A DNA stretch of 64,000 nt. It comes from Eonycteris spelaea. Its lineage: Eukaryota; Chordata; Mammalia; Chiroptera; Pteropodidae. This document shows, one piece after another, positions 25,461-37,982 of this stretch. The stretch lies in contig PUFA01000003.1 of assembly GCA_003508835.1 (NCBI GenBank), forward strand, positions 9,091,501-9,155,500, read 5' to 3'. The notes beneath the pieces are model-generated. The model did not search any database. It was not told the origin of the DNA and saw only the letters and a list, made by a program, of their open reading frames with translations. The translations under genes and the position numbers were made by a program. How positions within the stretch are numbered: the first letter of the stretch is position 1; every line of letters starts with the position of its first letter.

Positions 25461-25999
25461 CTTAATTTTGAATAGGACTGAAGGCATATAAGAAGTTAGG
25501 TTTTAAATTTTTATTTTGTAAAACCTGTCCATTATAATAGGGTAGAAATAAACTGATAGCTCATGTATGTTCATCAATATTGTTGAATGGATAAACTTCA
25601 GATTATGCTTTCTCCAAATGTACTAAAATAAAGAGTTCAGAATGGGGTATGGTCTCCTATGTTGTTCGATAAATTGTACAAAAAGGACATTTTGATTACA
25701 AGTTCATGGTGATGTGCACCTTTGCACACAGGAGCAAGGAGAAAGAAGTGAAAGCCATCACTGTTAAGCTAACTCCTCCCTTTGTCTAGGAAATGAGAGA
25801 TAAAAAGACCACCTATTGTTTATGTAAAGTCGTTCATTGATTCAACTAAACTGTTTTCTTTTTGGTATAACTTAATATACTGCCTAATAACCAATCATAT
25901 TTCCTTGAACAAAAAGCTAATTTATAGATAACAAAATGATGGTGCAAAGATGGTCATCTCAAGACAGTGTTACCTGCTTTTTAGAAGTAAGAGTAGAAA

Positions 26000-26190
26000 G
26001 AAGTCTCACAGTCTTACCGTGTGCCCTGTGCTAAGCACTTTACATGGTACTCCTCTTGAGAAGCCATGAAATAAGTTACCATTGTATCCCTGTTTTATAG
26101 ATGAGATAACTGAGGCACAGAGTGGTTAAGTGACCTGCCTAGAATCACACAGCTAGTAAGAGAGAGGGCTGGGATTTGAATCCAGAAATG
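26000..26190 (-). mobile_element. MIR SINE, well preserved
   Basis: Almost complete reverse MIR: tgtgctaagcactttacatg, tgttttatagatgagataac, tgaggcacagagtggttaag and ctgggatttgaatccag. It is the clearest SINE in the window. Confidence 0.92.
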
Positions 26191-26699
26191 ATCCAAACCA
26201 ACTTCCCACTCATTCTTTTATAATATCCCTACCAGTGGTTTACCCCTTCTAAGAATAAGCATTTCTTTTGAGTGGGATCTTATTTACCCCTTTCAGATGC
26301 CATCTGCTTTCCTAATCTTTAAAACAACAACAACATGTGAACCAAAAGAGAATTTTCGATGATTGGGGGTAGGGAAGATCTAATGTTTGTAAATACGAAT
26401 GTGTGTAATGACATTTCTATAAACCTTAGCACCTATATAAAGTAAATAAGGAATCTGTATGCATCCACAGAGTGTATCTTGATTTTTAACTCTGCCAAAA
26501 GTGAATATTTCACAGTTTGATTTTAGATGGCATGGCTAGTTTTAAAGTACAGTATTTCATCTGTATTCTGATTTTCTCAAAGCATAGAGGATTCATGCAA
26601 AGCCAAGAAAGACATAGAAGAGGTGGGCCAAAGACCATGACATTGCTAGCCTAAGAGAGCTAACCTTTATTCATTCTTTTGTCAAACTAATTCTTAGGT

Positions 26700-27415
26700 A
26701 GTTCCTGTTGTGTTCAAAGCCCTATGCTAAATATTCAAGATCTAGTGGTGAAAAGATTGAACCCTTCTGCCTTCAAATTATAGGTTAGTGGAGGATAAAG
26801 ACCAGTGAAAAGTCAATTAAAATGCAAAGGGATAACAGCTATAATAAGGGCAGCGCCATGCAGAGTGCTACGGAATGTATATGAGAAGCAAGGAACCTGA
26901 ATTTGGAGATTGGAGGTAAGGGTAGGAAATGAAAGCTAAAGCCAATAGCAGAAGGAAAAGGAATTAGCCAGGTGGAAGTGGGTAGAAGGGGCAGAGAGAT
27001 TATTATGGGCAGAGAGAATATGGTGCATCTGAGGAACTTAAGTTTGGTGAGGCTTCTAGAGTAACAGAAGCTAGATTAAGCAGGACCCTAGAAATCTTAG
27101 TTTCAAAAAAACGAGAACCTATTGAAGGATTTTATACAGCCAAATACACTTTAAAAGATCACCGACTACAGGATAGAATAATGAACTAAAGGGAAAAATA
27201 AGTCTAAAATCAGAGGGACCTGTTGAAAGGACTTTATACTAAACCAGGCAAAGATGACACTGGCCTGGAGCACATCAGTGGCAGTTGGAATAGAAGGAAA
27301 TGGAGGGATTTGAGAGTTTGTAGAAGGTAGAAAGCATGGCCTTGTATATGATTATAACATAGTGGGTTGTTAAAGTCAGGATCTCAATAAAGGAGCATGA
27401 AGGCATCCTATAGAG
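26700..27415 (+). mobile_element. Ancient interspersed repeat of unsettled family
   Basis: Purine-rich text of a common ancient mammalian repeat (ggataacagctataataagg, cagagtgctacggaatgtat, aatggagggatttgagagtt). A related copy is at about 39985-40590. I could not name the family with confidence. Confidence 0.45.
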
Positions 27416-27554
27416 AAGCCATTATTATGCTAACGTTTATTATTATTATCCATGAAGATTTTTTGATTTCCTGTCTTTTCCTTTCAAACCAGTCATTAAA
27501 CATTTGATACTTTGCGAATTAGTTCATTTCCCTCCCCATTCTTCAGTCCCATAA

Positions 27555-27790
27555 AATTATTTCTTGGGACATGATATCACTTATACGTGGGATATAAGTC
27601 TAAAAGCAACAAATGAACAGGACAAACAGACAGAGACTCATGAACATGTTCTATAGGTTAGTGGTTACCAGAGAGTGGGAGTGGGGAGAGGGAGGAGGTA
27701 GAAAGGGTAAAGGGGGTCAAATATGTGGAGACAGAAAGAAATCTAACTATGGTAGATGAACACACAATGTAAATATATATACGCCATATA
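27555..27790 (+). mobile_element. LINE-1 3' UTR fragment (bat/laurasiatherian style)
   Basis: Contains atcacttatacgtgggatat, aagcaacaaatgaacaggac, ttagtggttaccagagagtg, gggtaaagggggtcaaatat and gatgaacacacaatgtaaat. This wording matches L1 3' ends seen in bats and relatives, from memory. Truncated and non-coding. Confidence 0.7.
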
Positions 27791-30042
27791 TATACGCCTT
27801 ACTGTTAAAGTCTTCAAAAAAAAATGACTTCTTGGGGCCCAGTATCACTTCATTCTTTTCTACCTTGACCCTTTTGCTCACTCCTAAAGACCTGAACAGG
27901 GCTCAAACCCATAGCATTTTGCTCTCAACCAACTGCACAAAAGAGGATATAACCTCCTAAAGTAATCCTCCATTTGGTGTTAACGAGTAATACCTTCTCA
28001 GGAAGCAATCCTCCTATTAGCTATTTGCATTTTAATAGAAGAGTAGTACCTGAAGCCTAATGACCTTAAAAATTAATCTGTAGTAATAAAATTCCTATTA
28101 CCATTTAGACAAATGGAAAAAAATATTAGGGGAACACATAGAAGTATTTCTGGTGGCCTTTGGATAACATTATTATTTGATTGACTTTCTCCCTCTAGAA
28201 GTCAGAACATGCCTGCAAAGAAAAATAAAATGTAACTAAACCCTGAGTTCCTAGAAATCTTTGTTAAATCATAATTTAGTAAGCCCTAACTTAGCTTGGC
28301 CACTCGAGTTTCCTAGAATGCCATTTCGAAATCACTGGCAACAGCCACTAGCCATGTATTTAAGGTAGAAAGTGAAGAGCTTTCAAAATAATAGATCTTT
28401 CCACTTCAAATGCAGTCTACACAGCAGCCAGGTTTTAATCCATCATAGCCTTGTAGCAAGATTACTGATTATAAAGTCTCAAAATGAATATCCAGGGATG
28501 GAGAAAGTATTGGAATCAGTATTTCTTTAATGATTTAGGGATTATTGGCCATTTATTTTCAATATTTGTAATTGAAGTCTTGAAATAATGGAATTTATCA
28601 GAGAAATGGCTCATTCACTCTTGTATAATTTGAACATACTGAAATAGCACATGTGGACTCATAAATCGTTTGTGTGCACAAAGAGGTAATATATCACTCC
28701 ACCCCTCGTTCTGTCAGTGCTAGGGAGAGGAAAGCCGTGGAAGTATGAGTTATAGCTTACTAGACAGAATCCCATAACTTCACATCTTACATTTCCAGGA
28801 GGCTTTTTTTATGTAACCTTCATATTATTTAAACCTGCTGGTCATTCATGATTAAAGACACTTTTATCATGAGGTTTTATTAGCAAGATTTTTTTATTAT
28901 TTATGTATCAAACACTCACAAGTGTTTTTTGACAAAGTCACTTTCAGACAGTCAAACAAATCACTGTCTTGGGCTTGGAGCAATGGCCCTGTTATTACAT
29001 AGTGTTGAATTAGGCTTATAGTCACTAATATACCAGCCAGAAATGATAAAACATGTTTAAAATCAAATTAAATTGTTTATTTGTGTTCTAAGCATCATAT
29101 TAGATTGATTGCTTTTTACATGCATTTTTGGGGGCAAAAGGAAAGAGAAGACTCTTTCTGAGGTGAAAAGTGACGGTAAATGTAGAAATTCAGGAATATT
29201 CTAGGTACTTATCACAGCCCAGAGAAAAGGGCTAAACCTAGAGTGGAAGTCTTCAGGATAAGAACAGGTATTATTTACACATATGAGGAGTATGGAGTAG
29301 TACAGAGATCATGGATACAGGAATGTCTTCCAAATGATGAGAAACAAAATGCTATAATAATGGATTCAGCCAACCAAGGAAGCGATAACTAATATGTCAC
29401 TGGAAGCACATAATAATTTTCACTCATGTTCTCACTTTAGAACAAAGGTTTAAAGACTATGTTGCATATTTACTGATATGTAAATGTACATACAAATGAT
29501 ATAAATGCATGTTACTTTATATGGATCCAAAACTTTCCACTGGGTATTCCTTACAACCTTCGTAGTGGCATAGAAGTGTGTCATTGTTAATATATAACAA
29601 GTACTCATTTTTTCTTTAAGGAACAGACATAAGAATAAGAGTAAATGGAGAAACTAATTTCTAATCTTGATTCTGACCTGTTACTCACAGTAATAACTGA
29701 TGAACCAAACTCTGACCAACTCATCTATTAACAGGATTAATGTTACTGGTGTGTTGCACAGAATTTTTTTAATGGCACCCAAAACTTAGTCTTGAGTGTA
29801 GAGCCTTCTGAAATATAGAAGAGTTGATATTTGTATTAATGGTTTTTTATTGCTTTTGCTTTATTTGCATTAATTTTTTAGAGACTCAGTTCATCTTTAT
29901 TCTAGGACAATTTCTATAAATGTATAGGAGGCATTAAACAATTCTCATTAGTGTCATTAGAAGCCACTATTATAATTCCACTTCTCTGGAAGTAAATATA
30001 AAATAGCAAGTTACCTAAGTAGTAATATTATTCATGAGAATT

Positions 30043-30535
30043 ACATTAGTTACCTATTGCTGGATAACAAATTGCCCCCAAACTTAGCTGCTTAAAACAA
30101 CAAACAGTTGTCATCTCACAGTGGGTCAGGAATCTGGGTTTGGCTTAGGTAGGTGCCTGGGCCTCGAGGACTTTCACAAGGTTGCCATCAAGCTGTTGGC
30201 TGGGGCTGCAATCCCATCTGCAGGCTCTGCCCATGTGGACTCATTCACAAGGGAGCTATGACTGGCTTCATTTCCTTATCACATGGGTCTTTCCACAGGC
30301 CACGGTATGACATGACAGCTAGCTTCACACAGAGTAAGCAATCAAAAAGAGCTCAAGAGAGAGAAAACATGCCCAAGATGGAAACCATGGTCTTTTAATA
30401 ACCTAACCTTGGAAGTGACATTCCATTACTTCTGCCGTAGTCTGTTCATTAGAAGCAAGTCAGTAAATCCACTAAAGGGGGAGGATTCACGCAAGTGTGA
30501 ATACCAGAAAGTGGGCATCACACCAGCTAACCACA
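30043..30535 (-). mobile_element. MaLR-like LTR, reverse orientation
   Basis: Reads as the reverse complement of a MaLR-like LTR: gttacctattgctggataac, cttaaaacaacaaacagttg, gtgggtcaggaatctgggtt, then ataacctaaccttggaagtg, and ends in aaccaca. About 490 bp, no internal genes. The exact subfamily is uncertain. Confidence 0.65.
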
Positions 30536-30938
30536 GTTCGTGGTGGTGGTTGTCATTTTTAATCTAGCTTCCATATTTTCTAACATGTCTGTTTTTCACA
30601 TATATTACCTGTGTAAGAAGGAAATAAAAACGTTAAAGGCAGTAAAATTAAAGAGAAAATATTATTTTGTAAGAAATACTGATCAGAAAAGTAACTCCTC
30701 TTTAGAGCTTTCTTAGTAAGACAATTGAATTGAATGTAGTCAAGATTCGTTAATGACTTTTCTGGCCACATATTAAATCATGTTATGAATCCCAATCTGA
30801 GATTATTAACCTAACAGGTTTTGTATCGCTTTCAAAATTTGTATGCCAAAGAATTGAAATAGCAAATCCCCCTAGTGGTAATATAAATACATGTCTCTTT
30901 CTCATTACCTAACAGTCTCCTTGCTCTGTGTTCAATAG

Positions 30939-31026
30939 TATGCTTGAGAGTTCAAACCGGCTTGATGAAGAACACAGGCTGATCGCCAGGTATGCAGCAA
31001 GACTGGCAGCAGAGTCCACTTCGTCT
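30939..31026 (+). CDS. DTNA: DTNA exon: constitutive syntrophin-binding motif
   Basis: This 88-nt exon completes TG|T (Cys) and reads MLESSNRLDEEHRLIARYAA, then RLAAESTSS, ending in phase 0. The LDEEHRLIARYAARLAAE helix is the common syntrophin-binding site shared with beta-dystrobrevin and dystrophin-type proteins. The acceptor is ttcaatag with a C/T-rich lead and the donor is gtaagt. Downstream lies the glutamine-rich start of the coiled-coil region. Confidence 0.97.
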
Positions 31027-31798
31027 GTAAGTAGTTCGAGTGAGAGGATGTCATGTTCGTTGTCATCCTTATAGTTGGTGCTATAACAGCAGAGCTCAAG
31101 AGTTGCTACTGTGCAGTCTGCAAGACCTAAAAATGGCCTGGCTTTCCACTGCTTCCATTTTTTTCCCTTTTCAGCTATCATGCTAGTATGGCATAAATCA
31201 TAGTTTAAAGTATTCCATGACGGCGTTGCAGAACCAGCCTAACATCTAATTTATCTGGGTAATTCCCGATCAGTTAATATAAAGAGCAAAGCCGTGACTC
31301 AATTCTACTTTTATCGCTATGTAAAATACATACAAGAAAAATTATGTGATGAAATCAGAAGAAAAACCTGGGTCACAGGTTTTTACCACACTTAACGTTT
31401 CCCCCGGTCATTTTTCCAAACATTAAAAAGCAGGCCGAGTTTCTCCATGTCGTGGGTTTAGGCAATAGGTGCCATTTTTAAAATTTGCTGTTCTTCGGTA
31501 GAAAGACAAGTTGTGATTTTTATAATTTGTTTTAAAAACAATAAATATTGACCGAAATTTCTACAGTGTACTGTAAAGCAAAGCAAGCAAGGCACAGTAA
31601 AGTACACATTATCGACCTCGTTGTCGTAGAACAATGACAAATTAACCCATGACTAAATACACATGTACATGTGTACATATATATAAATGTGACATATTAT
31701 TACTTGTATATACATGTATAAATGTACATATGGACATGTAATCACATATGTTTATATGTGTATTTAATCAAGGACTAATTTATATATTACATATATAA

Positions 31799-31830
<32 letters not shown>

Positions 31831-32517
31831 CATATGTGTACACCTGTATATGTAATTTTATAAGAATAGAGAAAGCTATGACTGCATATACACCAGTTGT
31901 TAAAACTAGTTACATGGCCAGAATGATGAGGTATAAATGTAAAAGAAATTTTATATATATATGTATATATAAATATATATATATAAATAATCAAAATTAA
32001 ATATATATATATGAAGAAATGCTTCAAGAGTGTTGACCAAAAGAAAACAAAGATGTATTAAATATGACTTTAAAACTATGACATTTTTAATTGTACATGA
32101 CAGTGGTTGAACAGTAATTCTAGAGACAGCGTTATCTCAACAGCGAAATGTTTTTTTATACCCACCTACAGTGCGAGGGTAGTTGCAATGTGGAGAGCGT
32201 GGCAAGGATGAAATAGCTCCCCAAAGACTTCAAATCAGAGAGTTAAAAGAGCAGTTTTTTTCTATGTTTTCTGTATGTATTTGCCCGCCAAAGAGTCTGT
32301 TCTGCTTTCCATGGCGTAGAGGTGCCCCAGATCCACAGAAAAGTTAGTCCTTAGGAGAGGAATAGCAATCTGATTTTATGTATTTGCTTTTTTGTTGTTG
32401 TGTTTTGAGAGAAATAGTGTCTTCTTTCTTGTCTGCATATCTCATAATTCCTGTCTTCTCAGTTACGTGTGGGTTCCCATTTCCAATATTAAGTAGTATA
32501 AACCACATGTTTTACAG
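31027..32517 (+). other. DTNA: Intron before the first coiled-coil exon
   Basis: AT-rich. It contains long TA/TG low-complexity sequence (31655-32015), which produces tyrosine/isoleucine-rich open frames on both strands that are not genes. Confidence 0.85.
31655..32015 (+). repeat. TA/TG low-complexity tract
   Basis: Repeated acatgtacatgtgtacatat-like units, then (TG)n and (TA)n runs around 31798-31832, and further TA-rich runs at 31950-32012. Confidence 0.9.
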
Positions 32518-32615
32518 CAACCAACTCAGCAGAGAAGTGCTCCTGACATTTCCTTCACCATCGATGCAAATAAGCAACAAAGGCAGCTGATTGCAGAACT
32601 AGAAAATAAGAACAG
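32518..32615 (+). CDS. DTNA: DTNA exon: start of first coiled-coil helix
   Basis: This 98-nt exon starts in phase 0 with [20 protein letters not shown], then [12 protein letters not shown], leaving AG. The acceptor is ttttacag and the donor is gtacgg. The second half begins the leucine heptads of coiled-coil H1 that pairs with dystrophin or utrophin. The short Q/P-rich lead differs slightly from the human form I remember (QPPQQ). Confidence 0.97.
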
Positions 32616-33214
32616 GTACGGCTTCTTAGATGTGTTGGCTTTTTTGATCAAAATGTGCATTCATTGATAACCTATAGTCATGCTTTAAAATATCCAGGAT
32701 TTTGCCCTGTATGCATGTTTAAAGGAAGATATCTTGAGCCAGTGATGTTGGCTCAGTAGAAGCTAGTCTTTAGATTTTAGATCTTCAGAAGCTTCATGTG
32801 AAAACATACATAATTCTGAGATGTCAAAAAAATTAATGTTTTCTCTCTAGACAGTCTCATTGCTCTTTTTTGGACACACTTATTTTTGTTAAGGAGCCAT
32901 CTAATGCAGAAGGGCCTGCTTGAGTAATAGAAGGAAATTGTCTTTGCTATCCAGAGACAAATAGAAGGCTCTCCAAGGAGGGACGCTGTAAAGACCCCAG
33001 ACTAAAAGAGGCATTTGAACTGACCACCATCACGCTGGTGTTCAAGCTAAACATCTTCATGTCCAGTCCATCAGCAGGTTCTTTCTTTATTCAACACAGA
33101 TTGATTCACAGTCCACTCCAACAGCTTATCCCCAAAACTATCCACTTTATCTCCACCATGACCACTCAATCCAACCAGCCATTTTCCAAAACATAGATCA
33201 TATGATGTGATTTC

Positions 33215-33700
33215 CTGTCCAAAACTCACTGATGAGTTTTCATCACACTTCAGCTAAAACTCATCCTCTTACTGTGGTCTGCAAGGTCCTGCCTACCTTT
33301 CTAGCGTCAGCCCACCTTGCTCATTACACTCCTGCTTCTTTCTGTCTTTACAGCCTTTGCACTGTTTTCTCAGCCTAGAAATCTCATTCTCAGGACCACT
33401 GCATGGATGATTCCTTCTCATCATTCAGGTCTTAGCTCAAAGACCACCTGTCTAATCTTGCCCACTACCTCCTACCCCAGGAATCACTCTTTATTACAGC
33501 CCTGTGGGGGAGGGGAAGCAAGGGAGCCAGGGAGGAGGCATATGACTTATCACTATCTGAAATAATTGCATTTATTTGTTTGTTTTCTTGTTTATTGTCT
33601 ATCTTCCCTGACTGAAATGGAAGTTTCTTAAGAACAGAGGCCATGCCAAATGGCCCCTGGGGGGGTTTCAGAATCATGCCTGGTACATTGTAAGAAGCAT
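33215..33700 (+). mobile_element. L2 LINE 3' end
   Basis: L2 phrases in order: cttactgtggtctgcaaggt, cagcctttgcactgttttct, attcaggtcttagctcaaag, gactgaaatggaagtttctt and aatcatgcctggtacattgt. Confidence 0.8.
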
Positions 33701-34824
33701 GGTAAAAATATAGAGTGAAAAAAATAATTCATAGCTGAGTAAGATCTCAACCTCAATGCTGAGAAAGGCCAACATAGGAACAACTTGTACATTCTACATT
33801 TCTTAGACCAGCACCAAAATGTCTTAATATTTAATTCCATTCTTAAACACTGATGTCACTTCTGAGATCAAACTGGTAAAGGAGAAGATTGTGATATTGT
33901 TTCATACCTATATAGTTTGACCTGAAAATTTTAGAGTAAATGGTCATAGTATTCATTAAAGTTCTACAGAAAAAAAAATTAAAAGGAAGGTACAAATTTG
34001 GTTGTCACGTTTTTCTATTCTTAGAAAGAGAAAAGACTAAAATGAAAACTCACTAGCCCACACATATTTTATCTTGGTTGCAGTATTAATCTACTCCCCC
34101 ACCTCTCCAAAGCACTTCGTTTTCCCTTCCCATCCTCTTCTTTCACCCTGCATGGGGATAGCATACTTGAGGAGAAATTATGACTTCCTTTAAGGAAATA
34201 CCCGGGGATATCTGCCCGTTGGTGGGATTCCAGAATCAGCAGGAATCACCATGGATATTCTAATGGCCTCGGCTGTGCGGTGATACCACTCTTCCTGCTT
34301 GTTTCTAGGATGTTTTTGGATTGTACTGTCTGAATGCACGTTTTTCAGGACCAGAGAGAGAATAAAGAAATGGGAATGAGGTGCAGAAAGAGAGCCCCGT
34401 CCCGTGCCTGCGTTCTTCATGGCCTCTAGATTTCCCCACCTCAGGCTGATGAGCCTCTAATCCATCCCGAACTAAGCCAGTGGCATCATTTCTTTCGAAC
34501 ACCCCAGAAACCCATCCCAGAAGCTTATCCAGGTCACACTTCTGCACCATAGAAATTTACCCCATGAGTCCCATGGTCTCCAAGGTGGTAATTAACCCAA
34601 TAATCAGATCTCTGAGCTGCAGTAGAGGACAGAGTTCTGCACTTCACTTCATGACTATTCTAGGTCATTCATGGACATTTCATCAACAACTTCAGAAGAT
34701 AGTGCTTCCTTACAGCACCCTTGGAGAAGCCAGTTTTAGTATTAGCAGGAGCTGAACTCTTCAAATCACAGCCTGCCTAGCCTGCGCCTGTCAGAGCAAG
34801 TACCGAAGCCTGAGGGAGTCTGAT

Positions 34825-35050
34825 ATATGTAGAGACTAACAAGCCTGAGTTCAAATCACCTCTGTCACTTATGTATTATCAAACTTCGGCAAATCTTTTA
34901 ACTGGTCTGTGCTTTGTTTTCCTCATTCTGAAACAAATATAATAGTGGTGCCTATAGATAACAGAATTATTATGAGGATTAAATAAGATTCAAGAAGACA
35001 GCACGGTTCCTGGATATAGACTAAGCACTTAATGTTCATTATATATCTTA
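34825..35050 (+). mobile_element. MIR SINE
   Basis: Sense MIR: cctgagttcaaatcacctct, ctttgttttcctcattctga, attattatgaggattaaata and agcacttaatgttcatt. Confidence 0.85.
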
Positions 35051-36411
35051 CTATTATTTTTTCTTTTCAGAGATGCTGCTTCTTTGGGCTACATGGTTCT
35101 GTCATGGTTCTGTCCTTAAAACCAACAAGAACTACTGGGAGTCATAGACTATCCAGGGTGTTAGCCCTGGAAAAGATCTCAGTACACTGATTTTCAGACT
35201 GAGCCCTATGGACCCTGAGGACTCTGTCGAGCAGGGAGAAAGGATTAGGAGCACAGGGCCCAGCCTATATTTAACAAGCATCTCTCTCCTGTTTGACACA
35301 TGGTGTTTCCATGGGAGATTTCTTTTAAAGAAGTTTTCACGAAGGAGAAGGACAAAAAGAGGTTGAAGCCCACTGAATTATATAGTCCAGCCTCTTCACC
35401 ATAGTCATGAGATGTGTAGTCCTGGTAATTAGCTTACTGCTGCTGATGTGTTTGTGAAGCAAGCAGTTGTAAATTAGCCTTCAAATGGAAAGCCCTCCCT
35501 CTTGCTCGCCAAGTTCACCTTCCATTCTTGGTGCTTTGTTCCATCTGCTTGGTTCTTGTGCATTTTGTTGGGTGGGAGACTGACCCCTCTTCCAAGAAGA
35601 CATGACCTATAACCTTGCTTAATGGCTTCTAACTCACTTAGGGATAATTTGCCCTATACAGGTCACCCATCTGTGATGGCCAGCCTAACGTTCACCTCAG
35701 TGCAGGCAGTCCAGGACCCAACACAGTAACTGACACATTCACCCCAGACAGAGGTCACACCAAGAGCACTCTTAGGTCACAGACTCAATTACAGTGAATC
35801 CTTTTAAAAGCACTTTACTTCTAAGACTGCCCTCATTGAGATCCATTGTTAAGGCTGAAAATGTTAAGAAAAAGAGAGAACATTTTGCATAACCATGGTC
35901 TTCTCAGATACATTTAGTGAGAGGAATTTCATTCCTGGTGAGAGAATGAGGTTATTAAGTTTTATGAGATGAGCACCATTTATCCTTATTTTCCCTCCAA
36001 GCACCTCTTACTTGGTAGCTGCAGTTACTTTATGGTGTCAGACTGTGATCATAAATAATAGGAAGGCACATTTTTTCTCTCAAGCAGTGTACATTACCAT
36101 GGCATTATATTATTACTAGAGAGATCATAGGTCCTGGTGAGAACACTCAGCTTGAAGGCTCCAATGACACACTGCAGAATCCTCATGGTTCGTGTGTACT
36201 GGAAATAAAGTCAGAATCCTCTCTCCCACAGCACCCAACTAGCTACAGCCAATGCCTCGCAAATACAGTTGGTTTGTGAGGGTCGGTCCTTCTCAGAAAC
36301 ATAGGATGACCCCTTCTTTGCTCTGGTGGCTCTGAGATGCTCAGATGTTAGATCCTGGATAACCTAAAAGTTAACTGACCCTGGTTCCTTGTCACTCTCC
36401 TCTCTCCTAAG

Positions 36412-36524
36412 AGAAATCTTACAGGAGATCCAGAGGCTGCGGCTGGAACATGACAAGCTTCTCAGCCCACTCCAGAGAAGGCGCAGCAAAACCCCACTCT
36501 GCTGGCAGAACTCCGGCTCCTCAG
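36412..36524 (+). CDS. DTNA: DTNA exon: coiled-coil, one base short (frameshift)
   Basis: It enters in phase 2 (AG|A) and reads EILQEIQRLRLEH, the end of coiled-coil H1. At about 36452-36455 the sequence has GACAAG where the family frame needs one more base (GA-n-CAA-G). Beyond that point the family text continues in another frame (QASQPTPEKAQQ, then LLAELRLLR) up to the gtaaga donor. The exon is 113 nt; 114 would fit the phase-2 entry of the next exon. Read as given, translation runs on to a TAA at 43930-43932. This may be a sequencing or assembly error, or a real mutation. Confidence 0.95.
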
Positions 36525-37378
36525 GTAAGAGAGGGGCCAGAGGCGTCTCAGGGGATCCACGCACTCGAGATCTTCAATAACGTCTGCCAGTGTCCAGCCA
36601 GCGTCTCTGACCTTTATTGGCTTTTTTTTTTTTAATAGCACACACCTCATTGACGAGATTCGGGGGTTTGAAGGAGAGGTGTGTATATTTTATTCTTTCA
36701 TTTGATACAGAAAAAGGAATAGTTCTTTAGGTCAGAAACAAAATCGCTAGAAAAAATTCAACTCAACTCTTTTTATAGTTATTTGCCCTATCCACAATGT
36801 GTTTATGATCCAAATGATCAATAAAACAAACACATAAACAGCTAAGTAAACATCACAGGTTTTTACATTTAAAAATTTACCTGTAACCTGTAAAAGGGAG
36901 TCCCTGATGACTTTACTTACAGGTCTTTAAAAATAGACTTCATACCTTCTTGTTCTGCAAATGAGTTAAAAGACATGGTGTTACCTACTCTGTCATCGTA
37001 AAATATTTGAGTTCGAAAGGATCTCAGGTATCTGATTCAACCCCTGAATTTCAGTGTACTTTTCAAAGTTGGAAAGGTAGAAAGTAGCAGGACAAGGACG
37101 AGGACTGTTGTGGCTTCCCCTGCGCCCATGTGTAAAAGGAAGCTCATGTTGTTGGCTGCAGGTCAAACTGGCTTCCTCCCCATGCCTTGGACATGGCAAA
37201 TACTCAACCCTTTCTGAAACAAACAAAACAAACATAAATTCCAAGATTTTCCCTCGCAGAAATGTTCTATTTCACAAGGCACCTTCAGCTGGCAAGTGTA
37301 GCATTCTCCCCATCTTTTGGTTTGGGCGCCACATACCTTCCAGGTGTATCTAACTCTGAGACATGCTTTTTAGGGATA

Positions 37379-37982
37379 GTCATGTGCCCAACAACGTGTC
37401 AGTCGAGGATAGACTGCGCATATGACAGTGGTTCCATAAGATAACGGAGCTGAAAAACTCCTATTGCCTAGGGATGTCACAGCCTCTGTGATGTCGCACC
37501 CAGCACAACGCATCACTCGCACGTTTGTGGTGATGCTGCTGTAAACCAACCGACTGCTCTGCCAGTCGTATGAAAGTATAGCACATGCGATTGTGTACAG
37601 TACTCGATTCTTGATGAGAATAAATGACTATGTTATTGGTTTATGTATTTTCTATAGTATACTATGTTTTCTAAACTATACTGTCATTATTTTAGAGTGT
37701 ACTCTTTCTACTTGCTGTAAAACAGTATGCCGTATTATGACAGTAGCCGCCTCACACATCTCATTTTTGCTGTCTCTCTCGATTATATGATTTTCTCGTG
37801 CTTGATTTAATCTCTTCTTGTATAGTGACATGCTGTACAGGTTCATAGCTTAGGAGCAGTAGTCTATGCCATTTAGTCTAGGTGTGTAGTAGGCTGTACC
37901 ATCTGGTGTTCACGTGATGATAAAATCGCCTAATGACATATTTTTGAGAACACATCTGCATTGTTAACTGGGGCGTGGCTGT
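37379..37982 (+). mobile_element. Tigger-like nonautonomous DNA transposon, copy A
   Basis: About 605 bp, flanked by TA on both sides as in Tc1/mariner elements. The left end is gtcatgtgcccaacaacg and the right end is gttaactggggcgtggctg, an imperfect inverted repeat. The internal text (ctaggtgtgtagtaggctgt, accatctggtgttc) recurs in opposite orientation at 57349-57958. The assignment to a Tigger/Golem-type family is from memory. No transposase frame remains. Confidence 0.75.

Larger units (their letters stand above)
19935..30938 (+). other. DTNA: Largest intron in the window, 11 kb, repeat-rich
   Basis: Carries several MIR and L2 fragments, two MaLR-type LTRs on the minus strand, an L1 3' end, AT-rich low complexity and TA/CA microsatellites, all listed separately. 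No coding exon was recognised. Confidence 0.8.
32616..36411 (+). other. DTNA: Intron between coiled-coil exons
   Basis: Contains L2 (about 33215-33700) and MIR (about 34825-35050) fragments. The rest is unrecognised intronic sequence. Confidence 0.8.

Noticed and set aside
31764..32027. Open frames on both strands rich in Tyr, Ile and Thr
   Set aside because: They translate a TA/TG low-complexity tract. No codon structure or start context supports a gene.
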